From the NCBI GenBank assembly GCA_913062955.1, contig CAJXZP010000034.1:1-41369 (forward strand): a stretch of DNA of 41,369 bases. The letters run 5' to 3'. The notes beneath the pieces are model-generated. The model saw only the letters and a program-made list of their open reading frames with translations, ran no database searches and was not told the origin of the DNA. The position numbers and the translations under genes were made by a program. Numbering within the stretch: position 1 is the stretch's first letter; each line of letters opens with the position of its first letter. Positions 1 through 7,518 of this stretch are shown here, piece after piece. The stretch is from an uncultured Flavobacteriales bacterium. GTDB lineage: Bacteria; Bacteroidota; Bacteroidia; Flavobacteriales_G; Salibacteraceae.

Positions 1-1115
1 TTGAACTGGTGAAAATTTTACTACAAAAACCAGATTTAATTTTGTTAGATGAGCCGACCAATCACGTAGATATTGAATCGGTCATGTGGCTGGAAGATTT
101 TTTATTGAACAAAGCTAAAGCGGTCGTGGTGATTTCGCATGATAGAGCATTTATTGACAGGATCACCAATAGAACGGTAGAGGTTACTATGGGTAAGATT
201 TACGATTATAAAGCAAAATATAGTCATTACCTTATCTTGAGAGAAGAGCGTAGAGCAAGTCAAGTGAAGGCGTACGAAGAACAACGTAAGTTTATTGCCG
301 ATAATCAATTATTTATTGATCGTTTTAAGGGTACGTATTCTAAAACCAACCAGGTTAACTCTCGTGAAAAAATGCTATCTAAATTGAAAATCATTGAAAT
401 TGATGAGGTAGATAATTCGTCTTTACGCTTACGATTTCCAATAGCTCAACGATCGGGTGATTATCCGGTGGTGGCCAAAGAACTTTCCAAAAGTTATGGC
501 GATATCGTGGTTTTTAAAGAGGCTAATATGAATATTGCTCGGGGTGAAAAAGTGTCGTTTGTAGGTCGGAACGGAGAAGGGAAATCCACGATGATTAAAG
601 CGATCATGGGGGAGATTGATTTTGACGGTGAGTGTGGGTTAGGCCATAATGCTAAAGTCGGTTATTTTGCGCAAAACCAAGCTTCCCTACTAGATCCTAC
701 ATTGAGCATTTTTGAAACCGTGGATCAAGTCGCCAAAGGAGAAATTCGCAAACAAATCAAAGGGATTTTAGGTCGTTTTATGTTTAGTGGCGATCAAATT
801 GATAAAAAGGTAAGTGTGCTTTCTGGAGGAGAGAAAACTCGATTGGCTATGGTAAAGCTACTTCTAGAACCCGTAAATGTGTTAATACTAGATGAGCCGA
901 CCAATCACTTGGATTTAAAATCGAAAGATGTGTTGAAAGAGGCGCTTTTGGCTTTTGAAGGGACGCTAATTTTAGTTTCGCATGATAGAGATTTCCTTAC
1001 TGGTTTGTCTCAAAAAGTATTTGAGTTTAAAAATAAACGTGTTATTGAACATTTCGAAACCATTGATGCCTTCCTAGAACGTAATAGAATGGAGCATCTG
1101 AAAGAGTTGGGGTAG
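1..1115 (+). CDS. ABC-F family ATPase, 5' end outside window
   Basis: C-terminal part of a soluble ABC-F protein: two ATPase domains joined by a charged linker, no membrane segments. ABC-F proteins act on the ribosome in translation or antibiotic protection. The frame is open to the window edge and begins inside the first ATPase domain, so the GTG at 9 is not the real start; roughly 150-170 residues are missing for a usual 540-640 aa protein. Seen: first Walker B DEPTNHVD (about residue 14 of the visible part), a linker rich in K/R/E, second Walker A GRNGEGKST (about 185), signature LSGGEKTR (about 270), second Walker B LILDEPTNHLD (about 293), and the switch histidine in LVSHDRDF. The last 223 bp occur again at 2833-3056. 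Subfamily not assigned. Confidence 0.93.
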   Translation, partial: ELVKILLQKPDLILLDEPTNHVDIESVMWLEDFLLNKAKAVVVISHDRAFIDRITNRTVEVTMGKIYDYKAKYSHYLILREERRASQVKAYEEQRKFIADNQLFIDRFKGTYSKTNQVNSREKMLSKLKIIEIDEVDNSSLRLRFPIAQRSGDYPVVAKELSKSYGDIVVFKEANMNIARGEKVSFVGRNGEGKSTMIKAIMGEIDFDGECGLGHNAKVGYFAQNQASLLDPTLSIFETVDQVAKGEIRKQIKGILGRFMFSGDQIDKKVSVLSGGEKTRLAMVKLLLEPVNVLILDEPTNHLDLKSKDVLKEALLAFEGTLILVSHDRDFLTGLSQKVFEFKNKRVIEHFETIDAFLERNRMEHLKELG

Positions 1116-1116
1116 G
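893..1116 (+). repeat. Direct repeat, left copy: ABC-F 3' end
   Basis: The last 223-224 bp of the ABC-F gene, from the second Walker B codons to just past the stop, recur in the same orientation at 2833-3056. By eye I count five mismatches: two near 1043-1046, two in the codons giving FLERNR against FLGRYR, and one next to the stop. Similarity stops sharply at both ends. The two copies bracket the orphan gene at 1415-2797 and its promoter. Confidence 0.93.
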
Positions 1117-1294
1117 CTAATTATGATTGAATGTGTGGATTTCTATACGATGTAACCTACATAGTTCAGAATAGTTTCCATTAGGGAAGGCCTTTCAATT
1201 ACCTATTTCTTAGAAGGAAGGTTTAGGTAGTTTAAAGGTTATCCCATGGAGCGTATAGATGAGCTTCGTTTCCGAAGTTTTGATTTTATTCTTG

Positions 1295-1338
1295 AATTAG
1301 AATATTATTCCCGATTTTGTATTCGAAATATTCTAATT
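1295..1338. repeat. 12-bp perfect inverted repeat in the 298-bp gap 1117-1414
   Basis: AATTAGAATATT (1295-1306) is exactly complementary to AATATTCTAATT (1327-1338) across a 20-nt loop, and the pairing resumes for two more bases after one mismatch. A shorter CTTCG/CGAAG hairpin lies just upstream near 1263-1276. With no T-run after it, this does not look like a terminator for the ABC-F gene. It lies 25 nt before the -33 element of the next promoter, so it could be a regulator site or an end structure of the inserted segment. The rest of the gap shows no gene. Confidence 0.5.
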
Positions 1339-1363
1339 GAAAATTCAGCCAATTTATTTCCCC

Positions 1364-1393
1364 TTGTATAATTGATTTTGATGTTTAGTTTTG
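1364..1393 (+). promoter_or_regulatory. Bacteroidetes-type promoter for the orphan gene at 1415
   Basis: TTG at 1364-1366, a 19-nt spacer, then TAGTTTTG at 1386-1393, which fits the TTG / TAnnTTTG consensus exactly. Predicted transcription start is about 1399, giving a leader of roughly 16 nt before the ATG at 1415. The orphan gene therefore brings its own promoter and does not depend on the ABC-F gene. Confidence 0.7.
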
Positions 1394-1414
1394 CGACAAT
1401 AAACCAAAAAACTT

Positions 1415-2797
1415 ATGATAATGCCTATTAAATTTATACCCTTATTTCTTAGTGTGTTCACCGTGTTGAATGTGTGTGTAGCTCAGGATGTTCAAGAATT
1501 AATCCTGGAAGATGGCTATGTAGTGGAAAAAATAATTCCGTGTGAGAATGATGGGTTTATTGTGGTTTCTGAGACTAAAAATGCAATTGATAAAGAGTTT
1601 TTAGTGGAGTATCAGTTATATAATTCCTTGAATGAAAAAATTGATGAATCAAATACATCCTATAAAAAAAGACATTATTATTGGGGAAATGTATCGGATA
1701 AAAATTTGAATTCAAGTCTTTATAGTTCTACTAATTATTGGGCTCGGTTAATTACTAACTCGAAACAAGGATCCACTTTAAATACAAAAACAAAGGATAT
1801 TCGTAGTCCAAAGAAATCCTTTTTCTTAGAGCCGCTTAATATTGTGCCAGGTAATGGTTCTATGTTTCAATTGGAAGATGAAATTTTTGTTTACACAAAA
1901 AGCGCAAAATTTGTGAAATTCATTAAATTGAATATTAGCTCTGATGTGGTAACTACAATTGAAATAGAATCGCCTGAAGTTAAGGGGTATACGAATAGTG
2001 TGCTTGGAGTTCAGAAATTATCAGAAGATGAATTTATTGTAGTGTTTGATGTGCGAAAGAGCAAGAAAGATGCGCATCTGTATGTGTGTAAATACAATGC
2101 CGGAGGAGAGTTGTTAAAAGATTACAAACTGGAAGATTTCCCATTTGTGAAAAATGTATCCGTGGGATTGATAGACGGGAAATTAGTAGTTGGTGGGTTT
2201 TATGGTATAATGGCAGCAGGTCGAGCTACAGGGCTTTTTTTATGTGTTCCAGAGGATGGAAAGTTGGTGTTTAAAAGCAATTTAAGTTTTGAGGAATTAG
2301 GTTTGTCTGTTAATTTCTCTGTTATTCATGAATTAATCATTTCTGATAATTCTATAATAATGTGGGCGGAATCTTATGCTAAAGAATTTAACGGTTACGG
2401 AGAGAATAAACAATACTTGGGTAATAATTACTCTCATGCTTTATTCTTGGGTTTTGACTTGGAAGGGAAATATGAAGGTAAAAGTAGTTTGAAAATTGGA
2501 CGAAACCGCGTATTTGATGATAATGGAGTTTGTGAAATTGCAAAAAATAAAGAAGGTGATTATTTTGTTTGGTTTAGCGGGCAGACCTATGTTTCAATTC
2601 ATGAGCTGCAAATCGATGAACTCAATGTCTCAAAAATTAAAGTAAAAGAATTTAAGTTTTTTGAAAAGTTAAAAAATGATTCAAAACTAAAAACTACCTA
2701 TTGTGGAAACAATAGTTTTTTTGTTTGTGGTTATCAACAAGATAAAAAGGACGCAAGTAATACAACGAATTTTGTAACTAAGATAACCATTGAATAA
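1415..2797 (+). CDS. Secreted protein of unknown function (460 aa)
   Basis: Not recognised. The N-terminus is a clear Sec signal peptide: after MIMPIK a hydrophobic stretch to about residue 20, with probable cleavage after VCVA before QDVQ. The mature part is rich in beta-type sequence, lysine and aromatic residues, and has no obvious catalytic motif. Loosely repeated strand patterns would suit a beta-propeller-like fold, but that is a guess. There is no T9SS tail; it ends FVTKITIE. The coding sequence looks more A/T-rich than the neighbouring housekeeping genes. It lies between the two copies of the ABC-F 3' end and has its own promoter, which suggests it arrived as an insertion. ATG 1415 is used; ATG 1421 in the same frame is equally possible. 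Confidence 0.8.
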   Translation: MIMPIKFIPLFLSVFTVLNVCVAQDVQELILEDGYVVEKIIPCENDGFIVVSETKNAIDKEFLVEYQLYNSLNEKIDESNTSYKKRHYYWGNVSDKNLNSSLYSSTNYWARLITNSKQGSTLNTKTKDIRSPKKSFFLEPLNIVPGNGSMFQLEDEIFVYTKSAKFVKFIKLNISSDVVTTIEIESPEVKGYTNSVLGVQKLSEDEFIVVFDVRKSKKDAHLYVCKYNAGGELLKDYKLEDFPFVKNVSVGLIDGKLVVGGFYGIMAAGRATGLFLCVPEDGKLVFKSNLSFEELGLSVNFSVIHELIISDNSIIMWAESYAKEFNGYGENKQYLGNNYSHALFLGFDLEGKYEGKSSLKIGRNRVFDDNGVCEIAKNKEGDYFVWFSGQTYVSIHELQIDELNVSKIKVKEFKFFEKLKNDSKLKTTYCGNNSFFVCGYQQDKKDASNTTNFVTKITIE

Positions 2798-2832
2798 TGT
2801 TTCTTTTTGTTCTATTATTCGTATCAAGAGAT

Positions 2833-3055
2833 TGAGCCGACCAATCACTTGGATTTAAAATCGAAAGATGTGTTGAAAGAGGCGCTTTTGGCTTTTGAAG
2901 GGACGCTAATTTTAGTTTCGCATGATAGAGATTTCCTTACTGGTTTGTCTCAAAAAGTATTTGAGTTTAAAAATAAACGTGTCATCGAACATTTCGAAAC
3001 CATTGATGCCTTCCTAGGACGTTATAGAATGGAGCATCTGAAAGAGTTGGGATAG
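2833..3055 (+). pseudogene. Duplicated C-terminal fragment of the ABC-F gene
   Basis: Second copy of 893-1115, encoding about 74 residues from EPTNHLDLK to MEHLKELG and a stop. It lacks Walker A, the signature and most of Walker B, so it cannot be a working ATPase. An open frame from ATG 2807 would prefix nine unrelated residues (MFYYSYQEI), but no promoter or ribosome-binding site is evident and the ATG sits only 9 nt after the preceding stop. Protein changes from the left copy are E to G and N to Y in DAFLERNR. It is best read as a gene remnant or the trace of an insertion event. Confidence 0.85.
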
Positions 3056-3089
3056 GGGTTTTAGTAATACTCATTTGTTAGAAACAATA

Positions 3090-3133
3090 AACGCCCAGAA
3101 GCATTCCGTTGGATTGGAATTTTTCCAGGCGTT
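3090..3133. terminator. Hairpin between convergent units
   Basis: AACGCC (3090-3095) pairs with GGCGTT (3128-3133), and an inner ATTCC/GGAAT pair lies near 3103 and 3116. It sits between the ABC-F remnant (plus) and the end of cysH (minus, stop at 3178), where a two-way terminator would be expected. Neither side has a strong T-run, so the terminator call is tentative. Confidence 0.4.
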
Positions 3134-3177
3134 CTCATTATGAACAAGACAATTTTTAGGTGCAGTGCAGTAGTTAT

Positions 3178-3786
3178 TTAACTATGTAATCCACACTCCC
3201 TGTTTTCAAGTACTTTAGTAGGATCGTAATATTTGAATTCATTAGGCAGTTTGTTTTCTGCTAAATAAGCATCCATCTCTGTATCCGAATAATGATAGAA
3301 TGGACTTACCTTAATCACTCCGTCTTTACTTAAGGAAACAATATCAAGACTATTTCTAAAAGCGGTTTGATCTTTTCTAAGGTTGGTAAACCATAGCTCT
3401 GGTTCGTGCTCTTTCATAGCTCGTGCAAAGGGTTCTAGTTTTACTTGTTCCGTAAAAATGGCATGCTTTGGATCATCGACCTCAGGAATTCCTAGGGCCA
3501 CATTACGGTTAGCAACCGTTTGTTGGGGAACATATAAATCTATATTAAGATGCAACAAATCAATAACCTCCCTGGCGTGAATATACGTGTAGGATGTATT
3601 GTATCCCGTATCACACCAAATAACCGTGGTGTCTGATTTTACGCTGGATACAGCATGTAAAATAGCGGCTTCGTAGGGACGGAAATTTGTGGTGACTACC
3701 GTTTTCTTTTTTAACGAGAAAGCCCATTCCACAATTTCTTGTGGACTTAAGGAGCGTAATGCTGAATTGATTTTTTCTACATTCAT
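3178..3786 (-). CDS. cysH: Phosphoadenylyl-sulfate reductase family (CysH-like)
   Basis: 202-aa PAPS/APS reductase family enzyme, cytoplasmic, reducing activated sulfate to sulfite in sulfur assimilation with thioredoxin or glutaredoxin as donor. Seen: VVTTNFRPYEAAILH near residue 30 for nucleotide binding, WCDTGYNT near 57, the substrate-contact stretch WFTNLRKDQTAFR near 131, and the C-terminal catalytic ECGLHS. The paired cysteines that hold the [4Fe-4S] cluster in APS reductases are absent, which favours PAPS as substrate. It is somewhat shorter than the usual 230-250 aa. It follows the DUF2061 gene by 8 bp, so the two form an operon. Adenylyltransferase genes are not in this window. Start ATG 3786. 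Confidence 0.88.
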   Translation of the reverse strand: MNVEKINSALRSLSPQEIVEWAFSLKKKTVVTTNFRPYEAAILHAVSSVKSDTTVIWCDTGYNTSYTYIHAREVIDLLHLNIDLYVPQQTVANRNVALGIPEVDDPKHAIFTEQVKLEPFARAMKEHEPELWFTNLRKDQTAFRNSLDIVSLSKDGVIKVSPFYHYSDTEMDAYLAENKLPNEFKYYDPTKVLENRECGLHS

Positions 3787-3794
3787 TTTTTTAG

Positions 3795-4046
3795 TTATTT
3801 ACCCCATTTTATGGAATTCCATAGACGTTCATGAAAAAAGTACAAGAGCATTTTAGTCACTAATTCTACGGCACCTATCGAAAAAGCCATCGCTAAAGTG
3901 CCGGTAACTAAGTAGGAAATTATAATGGTATCCATCGTTCCTACCATGCGCCAACTAATGGATTTGACAATGCTTCTCATGGGTTTCTCAGAATGTTGAT
4001 CTTCTGTGAAATTTCCATTTTCGCCTTTTAACTGGATGATTCCCAT
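3795..4046 (-). CDS. DUF2061 small membrane protein
   Basis: 83 aa. After a polar N-terminal 20 residues comes the DUF2061 pattern: RSIVKSISWRMVGTMDT, a hydrophobic helix (about 36-57), IGAVELVTKMLLYFFHERLW (about 58-77), ending IKWGK. Members are small inner-membrane proteins of unknown biochemical role that are often found beside sulfate-assimilation genes. It lies 8 bp upstream of cysH and downstream of a palindromic operator candidate, so it is probably co-regulated with cysH. A role in sulfur metabolism is inferred from position only. Confidence 0.85.
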   Translation of the reverse strand: MGIIQLKGENGNFTEDQHSEKPMRSIVKSISWRMVGTMDTIIISYLVTGTLAMAFSIGAVELVTKMLLYFFHERLWNSIKWGK

Positions 4047-4064
4047 AAAATATTCATTACTACA

Positions 4065-4091
4065 ATTACCCTATCGGAGTAGTAGGGTAAT
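4065..4091 (-). promoter_or_regulatory. Palindromic operator candidate for DUF2061-cysH
   Basis: ATTACCCTA (4065-4073) and TAGGGTAAT (4083-4091) form a perfect 9-bp inverted repeat with a 9-bp spacer. It lies 18 bp before the DUF2061 start, in the 111-bp gap after the Rrf2 regulator gene. Size and symmetry suit a dimeric winged-helix regulator such as Rrf2. On the minus strand a one-mismatch -7 element (TGAATTTG, at 4111-4118) lies just upstream, so the palindrome would fall in the early transcribed region, where a bound repressor could block elongation. Pairing of this site with this regulator is inference. Confidence 0.6.
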
Positions 4092-4157
4092 GAGCTGCGA
4101 ATGTACACCGCAAATTCATATTACAATAAAAAAAAACAGGAAAAAAACGTTAATAAA

Positions 4158-4565
4158 TTAAATGATGTCGGCTAAAGATTTGTTTTCCAATACTTTTAAG
4201 GTGCTGTCTCGAACCTCAATCATTAATAAATGGACGGAACAAGCCCCTTCATCTGGACAATCGTCACATTTTTCATAGTAATTTAAACTCACACAAGGTA
4301 CAAGAGCAATGGGGCCTTCAATTTTTCGCAAAAGATCCACCATTTGAATTTCGGAGGCCGGTTTTAAGAGATAATATCCTCCCCCTTTACCTTTTTTAGA
4401 ACCGAGGTACCCCAGGTTTCTTAAGGTAAGAAGAATTGCTTCCAGGTATTTATGAGAAATATTCTCGCTTTCCGAAATGATAGCGGTTTGAACAGGTTTT
4501 TTTTCCTGCTGGCGCGCAATGTATGTCAATGCCTTTAAAGCATATTTCGTTTTTCTTGAAAGCAT
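4158..4565 (-). CDS. Rrf2 family transcriptional regulator
   Basis: 135 aa with the Rrf2 pattern: MLSRKTKYALKALTYIA at the N-terminus, a winged helix with ISHKYLEAILLTLRNLGYL as recognition region (about 36-54), a KGKGGGYYLLKPASEI wing (about 58-73) and a dimerisation helix. Three cysteines near residues 91-108, in PCVSLNYYEKC, DDCPDEG and ACSV, resemble the Fe-S ligand cluster of IscR/RsrR-type members, although CymR-type members sense sulfur status without a cluster. It lies directly upstream of DUF2061-cysH on the same strand, so control of sulfur assimilation in response to sulfur or Fe-S supply is likely. The leader between is 111 bp. Confidence 0.88.
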   Translation of the reverse strand: MLSRKTKYALKALTYIARQQEKKPVQTAIISESENISHKYLEAILLTLRNLGYLGSKKGKGGGYYLLKPASEIQMVDLLRKIEGPIALVPCVSLNYYEKCDDCPDEGACSVHLLMIEVRDSTLKVLENKSLADII

Positions 4566-4679
4566 CCTACGAAGGTAACAAAGCCAAGTAATAATAAAAG
4601 ACGTTAGGCATTAAATAGTCTCCAATTATGAGCCCTTGGTTTTACGATTTTTTGTAGTACAATTCAAAAAGGGTTTCAC

Positions 4680-4687
4680 TAATTTTG
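4680..4687 (+). promoter_or_regulatory. -7 element of a possible leaderless thiL promoter
   Basis: TAATTTTG matches TAnnTTTG exactly and ends 4 nt before the thiL ATG (4692). With the usual 4-7 nt from the element to the transcript start, transcription would begin at or inside the start codon. The nearest upstream TTG (4652-4654) is 25 nt away, longer than normal, so the -33 part is weak. Confidence 0.4.
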
Positions 4688-4691
4688 TCGC

Positions 4692-5750
4692 ATGTTAGAA
4701 GATAAGAATCAAATAACCTCCAATTTAGAGGAGCTAGGCGAATTTGGATTGATTGATACCCTAACGGAAGGGTTTGAAAACAAGCAAAAATCTACCCAAT
4801 TGGGAATAGGTGACGATGCGGCTGTTTTAAATTTCGGGGACGAAGAAGTGGTTATTTCTACCGATATGTTGGTAGAGGGTGTGCACTTTGATGTGACTTA
4901 TACCCCATTAAAACATCTAGGATACAAAGCGGTAGTGGTAAATCTATCGGATATCTATGCCATGAATGCAACTCCTCGTCAGATCACGTTTTCTCTGGCG
5001 GTTTCCAGTCGTTATACCGTGGAGGCCCTTCAGGAAATTTATGAAGGAGTGAAATTAGCTTGTGAGTTCTATAATGTGGATTTAGTAGGGGGGGATACCA
5101 CATCTTCTTTAAAAGGATTGGTGTTAAGTGTAACCGCTATTGGCTCGGCTCCTAAGGCGCAGATTGTAAGGCGTTCAGGGGCCTCGGAAACGGACTTGAT
5201 TTGTGTTTCGGGCGATTTAGGTGGCGCTTATATGGGGCTTCAAATATTAGAGCGTGAAAAAGCAGTGTTTAAAGAGAATCCGGAAATGCAACCGGATATG
5301 GCAGGTAACGAATACGTATTGGAACGTCAATTGAAACCGGAGGCGAGAAGAGATGTGATCAAAGCTTTAGCCGATTTTAAAATTGTACCTACCTCTATGA
5401 TTGATATTTCGGATGGATTAGCCTCTGAGCTTATGCATATTTGTAAACACAATGATTCAGGTGCTCAGATTTATGAAGATAAAATCCCAGTAGATTATCA
5501 TACCTATAAAGCCGCAGAGGACTTTAATTTTAATGCAACTACGGCTGCATTGAATGGGGGAGAAGATTACGAATTGTTGTTTACCATTAAGCAAAAGGAT
5601 TTTGAAGTAGTTAAAGGAATTCCGGGCATTTCTATTATTGGTCATATTACCGATAAGGCCTCTGGAATAAACATGGTGACTCGAGGGGATCAGTTTATTG
5701 AATTGCAAGCCCAAGGTTGGAATGCTTTTAAAAATAAATCCGACTCATAG
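4692..5750 (+). CDS. thiL: Thiamine-monophosphate kinase
   Basis: 352 aa, normal length for ThiL. Phosphorylates thiamine monophosphate to thiamine diphosphate with ATP and Mg2+, in the cytoplasm. Family motifs in order: GIGDDAAVL (about 38), STDMLVEGVHF (about 56), HLGYKAVVVNLSDIYAMNATP (about 74-95, metal and phosphate binding), DLVGGDTTSS (about 136), DISDGLASEL (about 237), and GGEDYELLFT (about 284). The following gene, frr, starts 56 bp downstream on the same strand. Possible leaderless start as described for the promoter. Confidence 0.95.
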   Translation: MLEDKNQITSNLEELGEFGLIDTLTEGFENKQKSTQLGIGDDAAVLNFGDEEVVISTDMLVEGVHFDVTYTPLKHLGYKAVVVNLSDIYAMNATPRQITFSLAVSSRYTVEALQEIYEGVKLACEFYNVDLVGGDTTSSLKGLVLSVTAIGSAPKAQIVRRSGASETDLICVSGDLGGAYMGLQILEREKAVFKENPEMQPDMAGNEYVLERQLKPEARRDVIKALADFKIVPTSMIDISDGLASELMHICKHNDSGAQIYEDKIPVDYHTYKAAEDFNFNATTAALNGGEDYELLFTIKQKDFEVVKGIPGISIIGHITDKASGINMVTRGDQFIELQAQGWNAFKNKSDS

Positions 5751-5806
5751 ACATAGCTGGTAAATAGTTATTTTTTGTTTATTTGTAACACGAACAAAAA
5801 CACAAA

Positions 5807-6370
5807 ATGGAAGAAGAATTAGAAATGGTTTTCGATATGGCCCAAGAGCAAATGGAAAGCTCTATTAGTCATTTAAAAAAAGAATTACTAAAAATTAGAA
5901 CGGGTCGTGCCAATCCTATCATGTTAAGTGGTATTATGGTAGAGTATTACGGTTCTATGACGCCATTAAGTCAAGTTTCTAATGTTTCTTCTCCGGATGC
6001 CCATACTATTATGGTGCAACCTTTTGAGAAAGGTATTTTGCATGATATTGAGAAAGCCATTATGAATTCCAATGTGGGGTTAAATCCACAAAATAACGGA
6101 GAAATGGTTATTATGAACGTTCCCGCTTTAACAGAGGAAAGACGTAGAGGACTGGCAAAACAAGGGAAGTCGGAAGGCGAACATGCCAAAGTTGGAGTAC
6201 GTAATGCACGCCAAGAGGCCATGCACGAAATCAAAAAGATGAAGGATAATAACCTGTCTGAAGATGTAGCTAAGTCTGCGGTAGAAGATATTCAAGAAAG
6301 AACAAATGCGCATATCAAGTCAATTGAAGCATTAATTGTAACTAAAGAAACCGAAATCATGAAGGTTTAA
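5807..6370 (+). CDS. frr: Ribosome recycling factor
   Basis: 187 aa, full length. Splits post-termination ribosomes together with EF-G. Family features: N-terminal helix with HLKKELLKIRTGRANP (about 22-37), the domain II beta region starting VEYYGSMTPLSQVSNVS (about 45), PALTEERRRGLAKQGK near 105-120, and long C-terminal helices that close the three-helix bundle. Followed 20 bp later by a strong intrinsic terminator. pyrH, often its neighbour, is not adjacent; it follows thiL instead. Confidence 0.96.
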   Translation: MEEELEMVFDMAQEQMESSISHLKKELLKIRTGRANPIMLSGIMVEYYGSMTPLSQVSNVSSPDAHTIMVQPFEKGILHDIEKAIMNSNVGLNPQNNGEMVIMNVPALTEERRRGLAKQGKSEGEHAKVGVRNARQEAMHEIKKMKDNNLSEDVAKSAVEDIQERTNAHIKSIEALIVTKETEIMKV

Positions 6371-6388
6371 CCTTTCAAAATTATAAGG

Positions 6389-6417
6389 AAAAGGCCATCG
6401 AAAGATGGCCTTTTTTT
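6389..6417 (+). terminator. Intrinsic terminator after frr
   Basis: AAGGCCATC and GATGGCCTT pair around a GAAA tetraloop (6391-6412), followed by a run of seven Ts. Confidence 0.92.
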
Positions 6418-6429
6418 GTGTCTTAAATT

Positions 6430-6462
6430 TTGGTTTCGATTTCATTTGAAAAGGTATATTTG
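6430..6462 (+). promoter_or_regulatory. Promoter for ansA
   Basis: TTG at 6430-6432, a 22-nt spacer, then TATATTTG at 6455-6462, an exact TAnnTTTG element. Predicted start about 6468, leaving a leader of about 14 nt. It lies just after the frr terminator, so ansA starts a new transcript. Confidence 0.6.
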
Positions 6463-6481
6463 GAATCCAAAATAAAAGTAC

Positions 6482-7513
6482 ATGCAACAACCGTCAAAAG
6501 TTTTACTTATTTACACTGGAGGAACCATTGGTATGGTTCAGGATGTAGATTCTAATGCACTACATCCATTTGACTTTAGTCAAATAAGTGCGGAGATTCC
6601 AGAATTGAATAAGTTAAATTGTGTGATTGAAACCATCGCATTTGATGTGCCTATTGATTCATCCGACATTGGACCTTCTGATTGGAATAGATTAGCCAAC
6701 GCCATCCAACAAAATTATGCGAATTATGATGGGTTTATTGTTTTGCATGGTACAGACACCATGGCTTATACTGCCTCTGCACTAAGCTTTATGTTAGAGG
6801 GTTTAAATAAGCCCGTGATTCTAACAGGATCGCAATTACCCATTGGTGTTTTACGTACGGATGGAAAGGAGAATTTGTTGACCGCAATTGAGTTGGCGGG
6901 AGATAAAGATGAGAATGGGAAGCCAATGGTAGGCGAAGTGGCCATTTATTTTGAATACAAATTAATTAGAGGTAACCGAGCTCACAAAACATCCACTTCT
7001 CACTTTGACGCTTTTAACTCTCCTAATTTTCGAATTTTGGCAGAGGCAGGTGTGAATATTGAATATAAAAACCATCATATTTCCCCATTTGGAAACGGAG
7101 AGCTTAAGGTGGTTGAATTACATGAACAGGGAATTTTCGTATTACCCATTTTTCCAGGAATGGCACAAGATCAAGTGGAGTTTGTATTAGAAAGCAATAA
7201 AAACTGGGCAGTCATTCTAATGACTTTTGGAGCGGGGAATATTCCGATGAAACCCTGGTTTATTGATGCCATTAAAAATGCGGTAGCGAAAGAAAAAATG
7301 GTGGTCAACATAACCCAGTGCACTAAAGGGAAAGTGAATATGAATCTGTATAAAAATGGTCAGATTTTGAAATCCATTGGTGTTATTGGAGGTAGCGATA
7401 TTACTTCCGAAGCTGCATTAGCAAAATTGATGTATCTAAAAGAAAAGAACTTATCAATTAAAGAACTGAAAACTCAATTTGAACGACCCCTTCGAGGAGA
7501 AATGACCCTGTAA
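6482..7513 (+). CDS. ansA: Type I (cytoplasmic) L-asparaginase
   Basis: 343 aa, hydrolyses asparagine to aspartate and ammonia. Seen: YTGGTIGMV near residue 11 with the nucleophile threonine, the second active-site motif GFIVLHGTDTMAYTASALSF (about 84-103), then PVILTGSQLPIG (about 110) and GEVAIYFEYKLIRGNRAHK (about 156). No signal peptide, which fits the cytoplasmic type I form rather than the periplasmic type II. The TMTC-like gene follows after only 5 bp, so they are probably co-transcribed even though no functional link is evident. Confidence 0.93.
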   Translation: MQQPSKVLLIYTGGTIGMVQDVDSNALHPFDFSQISAEIPELNKLNCVIETIAFDVPIDSSDIGPSDWNRLANAIQQNYANYDGFIVLHGTDTMAYTASALSFMLEGLNKPVILTGSQLPIGVLRTDGKENLLTAIELAGDKDENGKPMVGEVAIYFEYKLIRGNRAHKTSTSHFDAFNSPNFRILAEAGVNIEYKNHHISPFGNGELKVVELHEQGIFVLPIFPGMAQDQVEFVLESNKNWAVILMTFGAGNIPMKPWFIDAIKNAVAKEKMVVNITQCTKGKVNMNLYKNGQILKSIGVIGGSDITSEAALAKLMYLKEKNLSIKELKTQFERPLRGEMTL

Positions 7514-7518
7514 TTATT

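Noticed and set aside
2807-3055. Open frame of 82 codons as a separate functional gene
   Set aside because: All but the first nine residues duplicate the ABC-F C-terminus, with no ATP-binding motifs, promoter or ribosome-binding site of its own; treated as a pseudogene fragment.
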